From the NCBI RefSeq assembly GCF_003666685.1, contig NZ_RCIZ01000015.1:1-64000 (forward strand): DNA of 64,000 nucleotides, given 5' to 3'. Shown here piece by piece: positions 8,411-17,151 of this stretch; the first letter of the stretch is position 1; each line of letters begins with the position of its first letter. The notes under the pieces were generated by a model, which was not told where the DNA came from, did no database searches, and saw only the letters and a list, made by a program, of their open reading frames with translations. Source of the stretch: Mesorhizobium sp. YM1C-6-2. GTDB taxonomy: Bacteria; Pseudomonadota; Alphaproteobacteria; Rhizobiales; Rhizobiaceae. A program made the translations under genes and the position numbers.

Positions 8411-9376
8411 TCAGACGCGGCGCGATTTCCAGGTGATCAGGCGCTCGGCAAGCAAAGCGAGGATGATGATGGCGCCAATGGCGGTGCCCTGCCAGAACGG
8501 CGAGACGCCGAGCAGGTTGAGGCCGTTGCGGATCATCACCATGATCAGGACGCCCATCAGCGTGCCGAATATCGAGCCACGTCCGCCGTAGAGGCTGGCG
8601 CCGCCGATGACCACGGCCGCGATTGCGTCGAGTTCCAGCTGGTTTCCGCCGATCGGGTCGGCCGACATGATCTGAGCCAGCGAAAAGGTCATCGCGGTCG
8701 CCGCAAGCGCGCCGCATGCGACATAGGGAAAGATCGAATAGAAGAGCGTGTTGAGGCCGGCGGCCCGGGCGGCTTCTATGTTGGAGCCGACCGCATAGAT
8801 GGTGCGCCCGCCCTTCGAATATGTCAGCCAGGCCCAGGTGGCGATGTAGAGTGCGATCAGGAAGATGACGTTGGTGGGGATGCCGAGCACCGTCGTGTAG
8901 ACGATGTCCTGCAAGCCCAATGGCAGTCCCGAGATCGAGCGTTGGCCGGAGACGATGTAGGCGAGGCTGCGCCCCATCGCCATGACGCCCAGCGTCACCA
9001 CGAAAGGCGCAAGCCCGAACACCGCGATGAGGACGCCGGAGAAAAGCCCGATCAGCGCGCCGCAGCCGATCGCAAGCACGATCGCCACGGGTATCGGGAA
9101 CTCCTTCAGGAGCAGCGCGAGCACGATGCCTGTCAGGCCCGCGACAGACCCCACGGAAAGGTCGATGCCGCCTGTCAGGATCACCAGGGTCATGCCGACC
9201 GCCACGATGCCCAGCACCACCGACTGGTCGAGGATGTTGAACATGTTCCGCTCGGTGAAGAAGTGCGGCGAGATGAAGGACAGGATCACCGCAAGCACCA
9301 CGGCAAGGCCGAGCATCCGGAACTCCAGCGTGCTGGCGAATTTGGGCATCGCAAAGGACCGGTTGGGCGCGCTCAT
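8411..9376 (-). CDS. Ribose-type (CUT2) ABC transporter permease
   Basis: A 321-residue RbsC/BPD_transp_2-family permease with 8-10 hydrophobic segments. Family motifs are LVILTGGIDLSVGSVAGLTGI, FVVTLGVMAMGRSLAYIVSG, and IAAVVIGGASLYGGRGSIFGT near the C-terminus. It overlaps the ATPase gene by four bases. It should form the membrane dimer for the binding protein and ATPase of the same operon, importing the polyol, acid sugar or lactone degraded by the downstream enzymes. Confidence 0.93.
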   Translation of the reverse strand: MSAPNRSFAMPKFASTLEFRMLGLAVVLAVILSFISPHFFTERNMFNILDQSVVLGIVAVGMTLVILTGGIDLSVGSVAGLTGIVLALLLKEFPIPVAIVLAIGCGALIGLFSGVLIAVFGLAPFVVTLGVMAMGRSLAYIVSGQRSISGLPLGLQDIVYTTVLGIPTNVIFLIALYIATWAWLTYSKGGRTIYAVGSNIEAARAAGLNTLFYSIFPYVACGALAATAMTFSLAQIMSADPIGGNQLELDAIAAVVIGGASLYGGRGSIFGTLMGVLIMVMIRNGLNLLGVSPFWQGTAIGAIIILALLAERLITWKSRRV

Positions 9377-11274
9377 GCGTCGATCTCGTCGTCTTGAGGT
9401 GTTTCGAACAAGCCCGCCATGCGGGCTGACAGGGCGTCGGCGTCCGGCAGCTTCGACCCGGAGGGCAGGCTGAGGCCGATCCAGCCGAGATCGTGGCCCC
9501 GGCGGTTGGAGAGCCGCGTGAGCAGGGTGGACCGGCCGTCCTCCTCGGTCACCATGCCGGGCTTGCGCCGTTCGAGGGCGAGAGGGATCGCCGTCTCGTG
9601 CGCGAGGTAGACATGCCCGGCCGCCAGCCCCATCGGAGCATCGCCTTTGCCTGTGGCGACGGAGAGGCAGACGAACCGGTCTTCATCGATGAGGCCCCAG
9701 AACGCGGTGCCGCCATGGCTGGTAACGAGATCGCGCAGGAATGCGGCGTTGCGCTCTGCCGAGCTTCGCGGCGCAGCGAGCAGCGTCAGGCTTTCCTCGC
9801 TCAAACGCGAGGCAGGCAGGTCGGCGATCGTATAGCCGTCGCTCACCACGACGACCCGCTCGCAGATGCCCAGAAGCTCCTCGAAGTCCGAGGAGATCAC
9901 CACGACGGCTATGCCCCGTTCGGCGACCTCGCGCAGCAACTCATAGATCGCCTGGCGCGTTCCGATGTCGACACCCTTGGTCGGCTCGTCGAGAATGAGC
10001 ACTTCGGGCTCGATCAGCAGCCAGCGCGCGATGATGACCTTCTGCTGCATGCCACCAGAGAAGTGCAGCAGGTTCGCATCCATGCGGTCGTCGGGAAGGC
10101 CGAGCCGCGCAATCAGGTCGCGGGCCTGCTTGCGCCGCGCCGAGTGGCCGCGGCCGAAGCCCTTGTGCTTGCCCATCTGCGCGAGGAAGAGATTTTCGCC
10201 GACCGTCATGTCGGGCACGATGTTCTGGGCGCGCCGGTCCTCCGCCACCATGCCGAGACCGGCGCGGATCGCTGCGATGGGGTTGTTGGGCGGGATTTCC
10301 TTGCCGCCGACCAGCACCCGCCCGCCGCTGCGATGGCGCAGTCCGAATATCGCTTCGGCGCTCTCCGAGCGTCCGGCTCCGACGAGGCCGCCGAGGCCGA
10401 GTATTTCGCCCTTGCGCACCGTCAAGGAGACGTCGCGCACGGTCGGCGGGGCGTTGAGCCCGATCACCTCGAGAGCCACCGGCTGCTCGTTCGCAGCTGC
10501 CGACGACGCCTTGCGGTACACATTGCCGATGTCGCGCCCGACCATGTGGCGGATGATGTCGGCCTGCGTGAGCCCTGCCGTGGGCACGCCCTCCGCCACG
10601 GTCTTGCCTTCACGCAGGATCGTGACGCGATCGGTGATGGCGAATACTTCCTCAAGCCGATGGGAGACGAAGGCGAGCGCCTTTCCGCTGTTTTTCAGCC
10701 GCGCCATGATATCGAACAGCCGGACGACCTCGGTCGGCGACAATGAGGCCGTCGGCTCGTCGAAGATGACGAGTTCGGCATTGAGGGCCAGCGCCTTCGC
10801 TATCTCGACGAGCTGGCGCTGCGCCGCCGAGAGCCTGCGCACCTCCATGTCGAGCGGCAGAACGTGGTCGTGGCCGAGCTCCGACAGGATGGCCTGCGCC
10901 TTCTGCCGCAACTGGCCGAAGGACAGTCGGCCGGGCATCGCATAGCTCGGCAGGAAGATGTTCTCCAGCACGCTCATGTCGGGCGCCAGGCTGGTTTCCT
11001 GGGCGACGAGGGCGATGCCGGAGCGCAGCGCGTCGCGCGCCGAGCCGACGGCCAGCGGAGCGCCCTTGAAGAGTATCTCGCCCGACGAGGGCGACAAATG
11101 TCCGCAGACGATCCTGGACAGCGTCGACTTGCCGGCGCCGTTCGCGCCGAGCAGCCCGCAGATCTCATGCCGGCGCAGCGTAATCGCTGCATCCTTGAGC
11201 GCATACGCGTTGCCGAAGAGGCGCGTGACGCCACGGGCTTCGAGCAGGGGCTCCTGGGTCTCGCTGTCGGCCAT
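9373..11274 (-). CDS. Ribose-type (CUT2) ABC transporter ATP-binding protein with C-terminal extension
   Basis: This is a 633-residue RbsA-like protein with two nucleotide-binding domains. The first has Walker A GANGAGKST, signature-region LSAAQRQLVEIAKAL and Walker B VIFDEPTASLS. The second has the usual degenerate Walker A (GGLVGAGRSES), FSGGMQQKVIIARWL and LILDEPTKGVD. RbsA proteins are about 500 residues; here about 130 more follow the normal end after LSEESLTLLAAP. The extension is mixed alpha/beta (ERNAAFLRDLVTSHGG, WGLIDEDRFVCLSVATG, GHDLGWIGLSLPSG) and resembles no domain I can name, though a ligand-sensing role is conceivable. I start at MADSETQEP (11274); 12 upstream in-frame codons overlap an intercistronic hairpin. 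Confidence 0.9.
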   Translation of the reverse strand: MADSETQEPLLEARGVTRLFGNAYALKDAAITLRRHEICGLLGANGAGKSTLSRIVCGHLSPSSGEILFKGAPLAVGSARDALRSGIALVAQETSLAPDMSVLENIFLPSYAMPGRLSFGQLRQKAQAILSELGHDHVLPLDMEVRRLSAAQRQLVEIAKALALNAELVIFDEPTASLSPTEVVRLFDIMARLKNSGKALAFVSHRLEEVFAITDRVTILREGKTVAEGVPTAGLTQADIIRHMVGRDIGNVYRKASSAAANEQPVALEVIGLNAPPTVRDVSLTVRKGEILGLGGLVGAGRSESAEAIFGLRHRSGGRVLVGGKEIPPNNPIAAIRAGLGMVAEDRRAQNIVPDMTVGENLFLAQMGKHKGFGRGHSARRKQARDLIARLGLPDDRMDANLLHFSGGMQQKVIIARWLLIEPEVLILDEPTKGVDIGTRQAIYELLREVAERGIAVVVISSDFEELLGICERVVVVSDGYTIADLPASRLSEESLTLLAAPRSSAERNAAFLRDLVTSHGGTAFWGLIDEDRFVCLSVATGKGDAPMGLAAGHVYLAHETAIPLALERRKPGMVTEEDGRSTLLTRLSNRRGHDLGWIGLSLPSGSKLPDADALSARMAGLFETPQDDEIDA

Positions 11275-11298
11275 CTGCAAAGGAATTCCAGAAAATGC

Positions 11299-11322
11299 GT
11301 CCGGGGACAATTGTCCCCGGAC
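11299..11322 (-). promoter_or_regulatory. Perfect 24-bp palindrome, intercistronic hairpin
   Basis: Two 12-bp arms without spacer (GTCCGGGGACAA and its complement) lie between the stop of the binding-protein gene and the ATPase start. In the leftward transcript it folds into a very stable stem-loop with no following U-tract, so it is more likely an mRNA-stabilising or partial-attenuation element after the binding-protein cistron than a full terminator. Confidence 0.6.
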
Positions 11323-11348
11323 AAGTTCAGGTCAAAGGCGCTTCGCCA

Positions 11349-12332
11349 TCACATCTCGTTGGCGAAAACGGTTTCCTTGATGACCGGGAGCTCCTGCTCG
11401 ATGTTCTTGCTGGTGACGATCTTGATCGGCACCAGAATCTCCTTCTCCGGAGTCTTGCCATCGAGATGCGCGAGCATGGCGCGGGCCGATTCCTGGCCCA
11501 TCAGGTAAGGCTGCTGCATGCCCGAAACGACCAGCTCGCCCGACTGAAGCAGCGGGACGAACTCGGGGACGCCGTCGAAGCCGGCGACGAGCACTTCGCC
11601 GGTGAGGCGCGCGGACTTGATCGCCTGAAGGGCACCGAGCGTCGGACCGTCGGTCTGGATGAACATGCCCTTCATGTCGGGATTCGCGGTGGTCATGTCC
11701 TGTGTGAACTTGAAGGTCTCGTCGGCGGTGTAGGTCTGCATCTGCTGCAGGCCGGCTTCCTTGGTGATGCCGGCTTCCGTCAGCGCGTCCTTGAAGCCCT
11801 TGGTGCGGGCCTGGCCGTTGAGGCGCGCCTGGCTGATGCCGACGATGCCGACGCTGCCGTCTTCCTTGCCGGCAGCCTTCATCGCCTCGGCCAGGGCTTT
11901 GCCGACACCGTTGGCGCCCTGGTAGTTGTCGGAGATGATGAAGGACACGTAGTCGCCGCTGTCGGTGCCGATGTCGGCGATCACCACGGGGATGTTGGCC
12001 TGCTTGGCGAGGTCGAGCACGGCGGGCGCCGTGGAGCTGTCCGTCGGCGAGATGATGATGCCGGCGACGCCGCGGGCGATGGCGTCCTTGGCGTTCTTGA
12101 GCTGGGTCTGGGCGTTGTTGCCCGAATCCAGCGCCTGATAGGTGTAGCCGCCCTCGGCGGCGACATTCTCGATGCCCTTGGACAGATAACGCCAGAAGGC
12201 GAGATCAAGGCCGGGGGTCAGATAGACCAGCTCCTTGGACTGCGCGAGAGCGGTGCTCGCTGTACCGGCGAGACCGGTCAGCGCGGCAACGCCGGCGATG
12301 GCTGCGGTGGCAAAAAGGCGTCTTGTCAGCAT
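11349..12332 (-). CDS. Ribose-type ABC transporter substrate-binding protein
   Basis: A 327-residue periplasmic binding protein of the RbsB/type 1 fold. The signal peptide covers about residues 1-30 (RR start, hydrophobic core, AxA site at ALAQ). Sequence typical of the family includes AIARGVAGIIISPTDSSTA, IPVVIADIGTDSGDYVSFI, GIVGISQARLNGQAR and EVLVAGFDGVPEF. It is the second gene of the operon, after the regulator and before a strong hairpin that may keep its mRNA abundant. The ligand is not evident from sequence; the pathway downstream suggests a C4/C5 acid sugar, lactone or apiose-type sugar. Confidence 0.9.
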   Translation of the reverse strand: MLTRRLFATAAIAGVAALTGLAGTASTALAQSKELVYLTPGLDLAFWRYLSKGIENVAAEGGYTYQALDSGNNAQTQLKNAKDAIARGVAGIIISPTDSSTAPAVLDLAKQANIPVVIADIGTDSGDYVSFIISDNYQGANGVGKALAEAMKAAGKEDGSVGIVGISQARLNGQARTKGFKDALTEAGITKEAGLQQMQTYTADETFKFTQDMTTANPDMKGMFIQTDGPTLGALQAIKSARLTGEVLVAGFDGVPEFVPLLQSGELVVSGMQQPYLMGQESARAMLAHLDGKTPEKEILVPIKIVTSKNIEQELPVIKETVFANEM

Positions 12333-12377
12333 GGAAACTCCTCCCTGTTGTGCTGCACGGTTTATAGGCAGTGCCCC

Positions 12378-13124
12378 CTAACCCTTCCGGGCGGACTGCA
12401 TGAAAAGCTGCTTGGTGGTGGTGTAGATGCGCGTTTCGTGAACGGCGAAGGCCCTCGCGGCCGCTTCGGGATCGCCGGCCTCGAGCCCGCCGAGGATGGC
12501 GCGGTGGTCGGCTATGCTCGTCGCGATGCTCATGGGTTGAGCCACCGCGCGTCTTCGGTGGTCGAGAAGATACGAATAGAGATCGGCCGCCATGTCGGCG
12601 AGCGCGGCATTGCCGCCCGCCCGATAGATGGCCGTATGGAACTCGCGGTCGCAGATGAGGAAGCGGACGGGATCGTCGATCGCCGCTTCCTGCGCCTCGA
12701 TCGATCTGCGCAGGGTCTCGATCGTCGCAGGTTCGATGCGAATGGCGGCAGCCCGCGCCACCTGATCCTCGATCAGCAGGCGCGCCTCGTGCACGTCGTC
12801 CAGGCTGTATCCGGAGATGTCGCGATAACGGGCCGACTGAACCGCGAGGTCCCCGACATCGGTGGCCGCGACAACCGTTCGCGTACCCTGGGTGACGGAC
12901 AGGATGCCCCGTGTCGAGAGGATGAGTATGGCGCCGCGTACCGTTTCGCGGCTGACCGACAAAGCCGCCGCCAACTCGCGCTCGCTCGGCAGCGGATCGC
13001 CGACATCGAGGATGCCGGTTGCGATCAGGGTCGCGATCTTCTGGACGACGAAGTCCTTCATGGACTGTTTCGGCACGCCATTCAGTGTGGCGCCGTCGTC
13101 GGTCAGAATCGAGCGTAGATCCAT
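12378..13124 (-). CDS. GntR-family transcriptional regulator (FadR/FCD subfamily)
   Basis: A 248-residue regulator. An N-terminal winged helix at about 22-85 shows DPLPSERELAAALSVSRETVRGAI and GTRTVV. The C-terminal all-helical FCD domain has the metal-binding pattern of Asp and three His (CDREFHTAIYRAG, IADHRAILGGLE, FAVHETRIY). It is the first gene of the leftward acid-sugar operon and lies 20 bases from a perfect inverted repeat that is its probable operator, so autoregulation with effector release by a small carboxylate or sugar acid is likely. Confidence 0.9.
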   Translation of the reverse strand: MDLRSILTDDGATLNGVPKQSMKDFVVQKIATLIATGILDVGDPLPSERELAAALSVSRETVRGAILILSTRGILSVTQGTRTVVAATDVGDLAVQSARYRDISGYSLDDVHEARLLIEDQVARAAAIRIEPATIETLRRSIEAQEAAIDDPVRFLICDREFHTAIYRAGGNAALADMAADLYSYLLDHRRRAVAQPMSIATSIADHRAILGGLEAGDPEAAARAFAVHETRIYTTTKQLFMQSARKG

Positions 13125-13143
13125 TGCTCCTCCCGGCCACCCA

Positions 13144-13180
13144 CAGGTCTACTGGTCCGGTATATGTACCAGTAGACCTG
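13144..13180. promoter_or_regulatory. Probable GntR operator: perfect 13-bp inverted repeat
   Basis: CAGGTCTACTGGT at 13144-13156 and its exact complement at 13168-13180 flank an 11-base centre that itself contains GGTA/TACC. The TGGT...ACCA core fits sites bound by FadR-subfamily regulators. It lies directly upstream of the regulator gene that starts the 2.7-13.1 kb operon. Binding is inferred. Confidence 0.75.
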
Positions 13181-13316
13181 CTGCAAAACGACGTCAATAC
13201 CGGCGCAACGGTGTAGCCGTTTGCTTCAAGCCGCTAGGCGTCTCGGCAGGAAGGGTTGGAGCGGGTCGGAAAGGGGGAGCTAGACAACGAGGCTGCCGGC
13301 GATAAGGGCGCCGCCA

Positions 13317-14378
13317 TTACGTGCGGATAAGGACGGTACTTTCGGGTGACCAGGTAAGAACGATGTCCTGCCCCTCGTCGAACGGGATCTGGCCCGCGTT
13401 CTGCACCAGCACCTTGATCGTCTGACCGTCCCGCTCGACGAAATAAGTGCTCGAATCCCCCGCGAAGATCCGCTTCGATACGCGGCCGGCGAGACGATTG
13501 CCTGTAGTGGAAGCGGCCGCCGAAGCCGGGAGGATCGTGATGCGTTCCGGTCGGACGGCGCAACTCACCTTGCCCGTCATCCGCACCATCGAGTTCAGCC
13601 GCGTCGCGATCTCTGTTCCATCGCCGAGCCGGATGCCTGTCTCCGTCGCCTCCCCGCGCAGAATATTGGCGTCGCCGAGAAAGGTCGCGGCGAATTCGCT
13701 GACGGGATGGTCGTAGATTTCCTCCGGCGACCCTTCCTGCACCAGTCGTCCCTCCCGCAGGATACCGATGCGGTCGCTCATGGTGAGCGCTTCCTCCTGG
13801 TCGTGGGTGACGAAGATCGTGGTGATGCCGACCTCGCGCTGGATACGCTTCAGCTCGACTTGCATGTCCACCCGCAGCGCCTTGTCCAGTGCAGAGAGCG
13901 GCTCGTCGAGAAGCAGTACCTGAGGCCGGATGACAATGGCGCGTGCGAGCGCGACGCGCTGGCGCTGGCCGCCGGACAACTGATGCGGGCGCCGCTCGCC
14001 GAGACCACCCAACTGCACGAGATCCAGTGCGCGCTGCACTTCCCCGGCAATCTCGGCGCGGGATACGCCGCGCACGGAAAGTCCGAAAGCGACGTTGTCA
14101 GTCACACTCATATTTGGAAACAGAGCGTAGTTCTGGAACACCATGCCGATGCGCCGCTTTTCCACCGGAACGCGCTCGACACCTTTGCCATCGATCACGA
14201 TGCGGCCCGAATCGGGAAAGTCAAAGCCGGCGATCTGTCTGAGCAGCGTGGTTTTTCCACTGCCGGACGGCCCGAGCAAAGCGTAGAATCCGCCATCGGG
14301 AAAGGCGATCGACACATCGTCGAGCGCCTTGTGAGCGCCGAAGCTGCGAGAGACGTTTTCAACCCGGACCTCGGCCAT
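13317..14378 (-). CDS. PotA-like ABC transporter ATP-binding protein
   Basis: A 353-residue ATPase of the spermidine/putrescine/iron (POTRA) group. Walker A GPSGSGKTT is at 36-44, Q-loop FQNYALFPNMS, signature LSGGQRQRVALARAI, Walker B LLLDEPLSALD and switch THDQEEAL. A C-terminal TOBE domain follows from about 245. The frame is open upstream, but the start at 14378 shares its base with the end of the preceding permease gene and gives the canonical MAEVRVENVSRSFG beginning. It is the last gene of the ADP-ribosylglycohydrolase/PfkB operon. Confidence 0.92.
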   Translation of the reverse strand: MAEVRVENVSRSFGAHKALDDVSIAFPDGGFYALLGPSGSGKTTLLRQIAGFDFPDSGRIVIDGKGVERVPVEKRRIGMVFQNYALFPNMSVTDNVAFGLSVRGVSRAEIAGEVQRALDLVQLGGLGERRPHQLSGGQRQRVALARAIVIRPQVLLLDEPLSALDKALRVDMQVELKRIQREVGITTIFVTHDQEEALTMSDRIGILREGRLVQEGSPEEIYDHPVSEFAATFLGDANILRGEATETGIRLGDGTEIATRLNSMVRMTGKVSCAVRPERITILPASAAASTTGNRLAGRVSKRIFAGDSSTYFVERDGQTIKVLVQNAGQIPFDEGQDIVLTWSPESTVLIRT

Positions 14379-15166
14379 CACCTGTCTCCGCCGAATTTGA
14401 AGAAGCGGGCGGTGACGAGCATCAGTCCCATCGATACCACGATGATGATGGTGGAGACCGCGTTGATCTCCGGCGTAAAGCCCTTGCGGATGGCCGCGTA
14501 GATCTCGACCGGCAACGTGCCCTGACCCGGCGTTGCCAGGAAGTATGACACCACGAACTGGTCGAACGACACGGCGAACGCAAACAGCGCACCGGCGATC
14601 ACGCCCGGCATGATCCACGGCAGCGTAACGCGTCGGGTTACCTGCCATTGGCTGGCTCCGAGCGAGCGCGCCGCTTCCTCGAGTTCCGGCGCAAAGGTTT
14701 GAAGCCGTGCCGACACGACGACGATCACGTAGGGCAGCGCCAGGGCCACGTGGCCGAGCAGGATCGCATGCAGACCGCGCCCGATGCCTATCCCATAGAA
14801 GAAGATGAGCATCGCCGTTCCGGTGATGAGCCACGGGATGGCGATCGGTGGAAAGAGCAGGACCTGAAGAATTCTCTTTCCCCGAAAATCGTAACGGTAG
14901 AGCGCAATGGAGGCGGCCGTGCCGAGGATCGTTGCAATGACGGTGGTCATGACCGCGATCCGGAGGCTGTTCAACGTTGCCGTCAGAAGCTGGTTGTTGC
15001 GTGAAAGGTCAGAATACCAATGCGTCGTCCACTCGAAGGGCAGCTGGTAGAAAGGGGACGCGTTGAACGACATCAGCGCCATGATGACGATCGGCAAATA
15101 GAGGAAGGCGAGAAGGAGCCCGACATAGAAACGACCGACACCTTCGAGCCAACCCGTCAGCTTCAT
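14378..15166 (-). CDS. PotC-like ABC transporter permease
   Basis: A 262-residue inner-membrane permease with six predicted helices. The EAA loop that contacts the ATPase is EEAARSLGASQWQVTRR, about 60 residues before the C-terminus. The start at 15166 (MKLTGWLEG) overlaps the stop of the previous permease by four bases; the longer upstream open frame is only the shadow of that gene. It pairs with the PotB-like protein. Confidence 0.92.
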   Translation of the reverse strand: MKLTGWLEGVGRFYVGLLLAFLYLPIVIMALMSFNASPFYQLPFEWTTHWYSDLSRNNQLLTATLNSLRIAVMTTVIATILGTAASIALYRYDFRGKRILQVLLFPPIAIPWLITGTAMLIFFYGIGIGRGLHAILLGHVALALPYVIVVVSARLQTFAPELEEAARSLGASQWQVTRRVTLPWIMPGVIAGALFAFAVSFDQFVVSYFLATPGQGTLPVEIYAAIRKGFTPEINAVSTIIIVVSMGLMLVTARFFKFGGDR

Positions 15167-16029
15167 TGCTGAGCTCTCCTCAGGATGGGTGCGGAAGCAG
15201 CCAGGATGAGCAGGACAACTGCAAGCAGGATGAAGGAGAGGGCTGCGCCCAGCGGCCAGTTGAAGACCGCGACGAACTGATCCTCGATCACGGTTCCATA
15301 GAAGGTTCCCGTGCGTCCGCCGAGAATGCGGGGTTCCATGAAAGAGCCGACGACCGGAACGAAGATCAGCACCGCGCCAGCCACTATTCCCGGCATGGCC
15401 AGGGGCAGGATCAGCCGCCGCAAAACCTGTCGCCGGGAGGCGCCCAGTGAACGCGCCGCCTCTATGAGCGAGTCGTCGATTGCCTGAAGCGTCAGGTAGC
15501 AGGTCAGCACCATGTAAGGCACATAGGAGTGGACCAGGCCGATGATGACCGCCGGGTAGGAATACATCAGGTCGATGCTGACTGTGAAAGGAAGGACTGC
15601 GTTGAGCGCCGTGTCGAGGATACCGCCCTCGCGCAACACCATCGCCCAGGAGAAGATGCGAACCAGTCCGTTCGACCAGAAGGGCAGGATGACGAGGAGG
15701 AAGATCGCCTCGCGTGCCCGCCCCTTCAGGACTTTCGCAAGAACGTAAGCGGCCGGAAACCCGATGACCAAACACCATGCCGTCACCTCGAGGCCGAGGC
15801 GGAGCGATGACCAGAGCAGCGTCAGGTAGAGCGACGTCGAGAAGAACGCCGCGTAATTTTTCAGGGTCAGGGACCACTCCCTGCCGGCCATCGGCAGGTC
15901 CGTCATGAAGGAGAAAAATGCCATGGCTGACAGCGGCAGGAAAATAGCCACCGTCAGCCACAGATAGGCAGGCGCCAGCAGAGGCAGGGCGGGACGGATG
16001 CCTTTCCTCGCTGCCTGCGCTGACGTCAC
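15163..16029 (-). CDS. PotB-like ABC transporter permease
   Basis: A 288-residue permease with a cytoplasmic N-terminus rich in basic residues, six membrane helices and the EAA motif IEAARSLGASRRQVLRR. It belongs to the family that imports polyamines, opines and other small nitrogenous or charged compounds. It is co-transcribed with a PotD-like binding protein upstream and overlaps the second permease by four bases. Confidence 0.92.
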   Translation of the reverse strand: MTSAQAARKGIRPALPLLAPAYLWLTVAIFLPLSAMAFFSFMTDLPMAGREWSLTLKNYAAFFSTSLYLTLLWSSLRLGLEVTAWCLVIGFPAAYVLAKVLKGRAREAIFLLVILPFWSNGLVRIFSWAMVLREGGILDTALNAVLPFTVSIDLMYSYPAVIIGLVHSYVPYMVLTCYLTLQAIDDSLIEAARSLGASRRQVLRRLILPLAMPGIVAGAVLIFVPVVGSFMEPRILGGRTGTFYGTVIEDQFVAVFNWPLGAALSFILLAVVLLILAASAPILRRAQQ

Positions 16030-16067
16030 CTTTTTATCCTCCCCCAGGCAGCAGCGATCGTGCCGGC

Positions 16068-17123
16068 CTACTTCACATTCACCTTCAGTTCCTGCCAGAC
16101 GGCGAGATAGGATTCACGCTGCTCATCGGTGATCGGAGCCTGGAACTGGATGCGTTTTGCCACTTCCGGGCTGCCCATGACGGCGCGGTTGAAGCTGTCT
16201 TCCGGCAGCGCGGCGAGCGCCTTGTCGTTGGCGGAAACCGGAGCCCCCACCTTGGTGACCCACTCCACGTAGAATTCAGGGTCTATCATGTAGTTGATGA
16301 AGGCTTCCGCCCCTTCGACGTTGTCCGAACCCACAGGAACGGAAAATGCATCGAGCCAGGCGACCGCGCCTTCCTCAGGGATGACGAGAGACACCGGCAG
16401 CTTGAACTGGGTCTTGGCGCGGTCGGCAGAGCCGGACCAATAGGTGCCGACATCGATCTGGTTCGAGGCAACCATCTGGTTCCAGTCGTTCTCCGAACTC
16501 CAGAAAGTCCGGATCTGCGGCATCAGCGAGGTCAGCTTGGCCTTCACGGCCTCCATGTCCTTTATGTCGTTGATGTTCTGCCCGCTGGCGATAGCGCCGA
16601 ACTGGATGGCTTCGACGGCGTCGTCGCGGATGATGACACGGCCCTTGCGCGCCTCATCCCACATGACGGAAATGCTGGTCGGTGGCGTGTCGAAGGACTT
16701 GTCGTTGATTGCGAGCGCCGTCAGTCCCCACACCCATGGCACCCCGAACGTCTTGCCGTCGCGGTTCAGCATGGGCGACTGCGCTTTTTCGGCGCTGATG
16801 TCGGCGGCATTCGGGATCTTGGAGGTGTCTATGGGCTGAATCAGATTCTCGTCGATTGCCTGGCCGGTGAAAGCGGCGTTGATCATGACGACGTCATAAA
16901 GACCGGGGTTGGTCCTGAGCTTGGTAAGCATCTCCTGCTCTGAATTGAAGAAGTCGTTGACGACCTTGTGGCCGGTCGCCTTTTCGAACGCCTCGATGGC
17001 CCAGGGCTCGTCCGCGCCGTACCCCTTCCAGTTCAAGACGTGCAGTTCTGCCGCACTTGCCGAAACGGTCAACGCCGAGGCGAGCAGGGCAGTCACGGTC
17101 AGAAGTCTGGTCGATCTTTTCAT
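16068..17123 (-). CDS. PotD-like ABC transporter substrate-binding protein
   Basis: A 351-residue periplasmic protein with a signal peptide (about 1-25, cleaved near ASA-AELH). The mature start LHVLNWKGYGADEPWAIEAFEKATG is typical of the PotD/type 2 fold, and ligand-cleft regions such as VPWVWGLTALA, YWSGSADRA and IPEEGAVAWLDAFSVP are recognisable. Acidic residues that hold polyamines in true PotD are not clearly conserved to my eye, so the ligand could be another cationic or glycosylated compound. It lies between a PfkB kinase gene and the two permeases. Confidence 0.88.
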   Translation of the reverse strand: MKRSTRLLTVTALLASALTVSASAAELHVLNWKGYGADEPWAIEAFEKATGHKVVNDFFNSEQEMLTKLRTNPGLYDVVMINAAFTGQAIDENLIQPIDTSKIPNAADISAEKAQSPMLNRDGKTFGVPWVWGLTALAINDKSFDTPPTSISVMWDEARKGRVIIRDDAVEAIQFGAIASGQNINDIKDMEAVKAKLTSLMPQIRTFWSSENDWNQMVASNQIDVGTYWSGSADRAKTQFKLPVSLVIPEEGAVAWLDAFSVPVGSDNVEGAEAFINYMIDPEFYVEWVTKVGAPVSANDKALAALPEDSFNRAVMGSPEVAKRIQFQAPITDEQRESYLAVWQELKVNVK

Positions 17124-17151
17124 CTTGGTTCCTCTCTGTTCGTTTCTTGGT

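Noticed and set aside
14378-15961. Single 527-codon frame covering both Pot-type permeases
   Set aside because: The N-terminal half is the out-of-frame shadow of the first permease; the real gene starts at 15166 with a four-base overlap.
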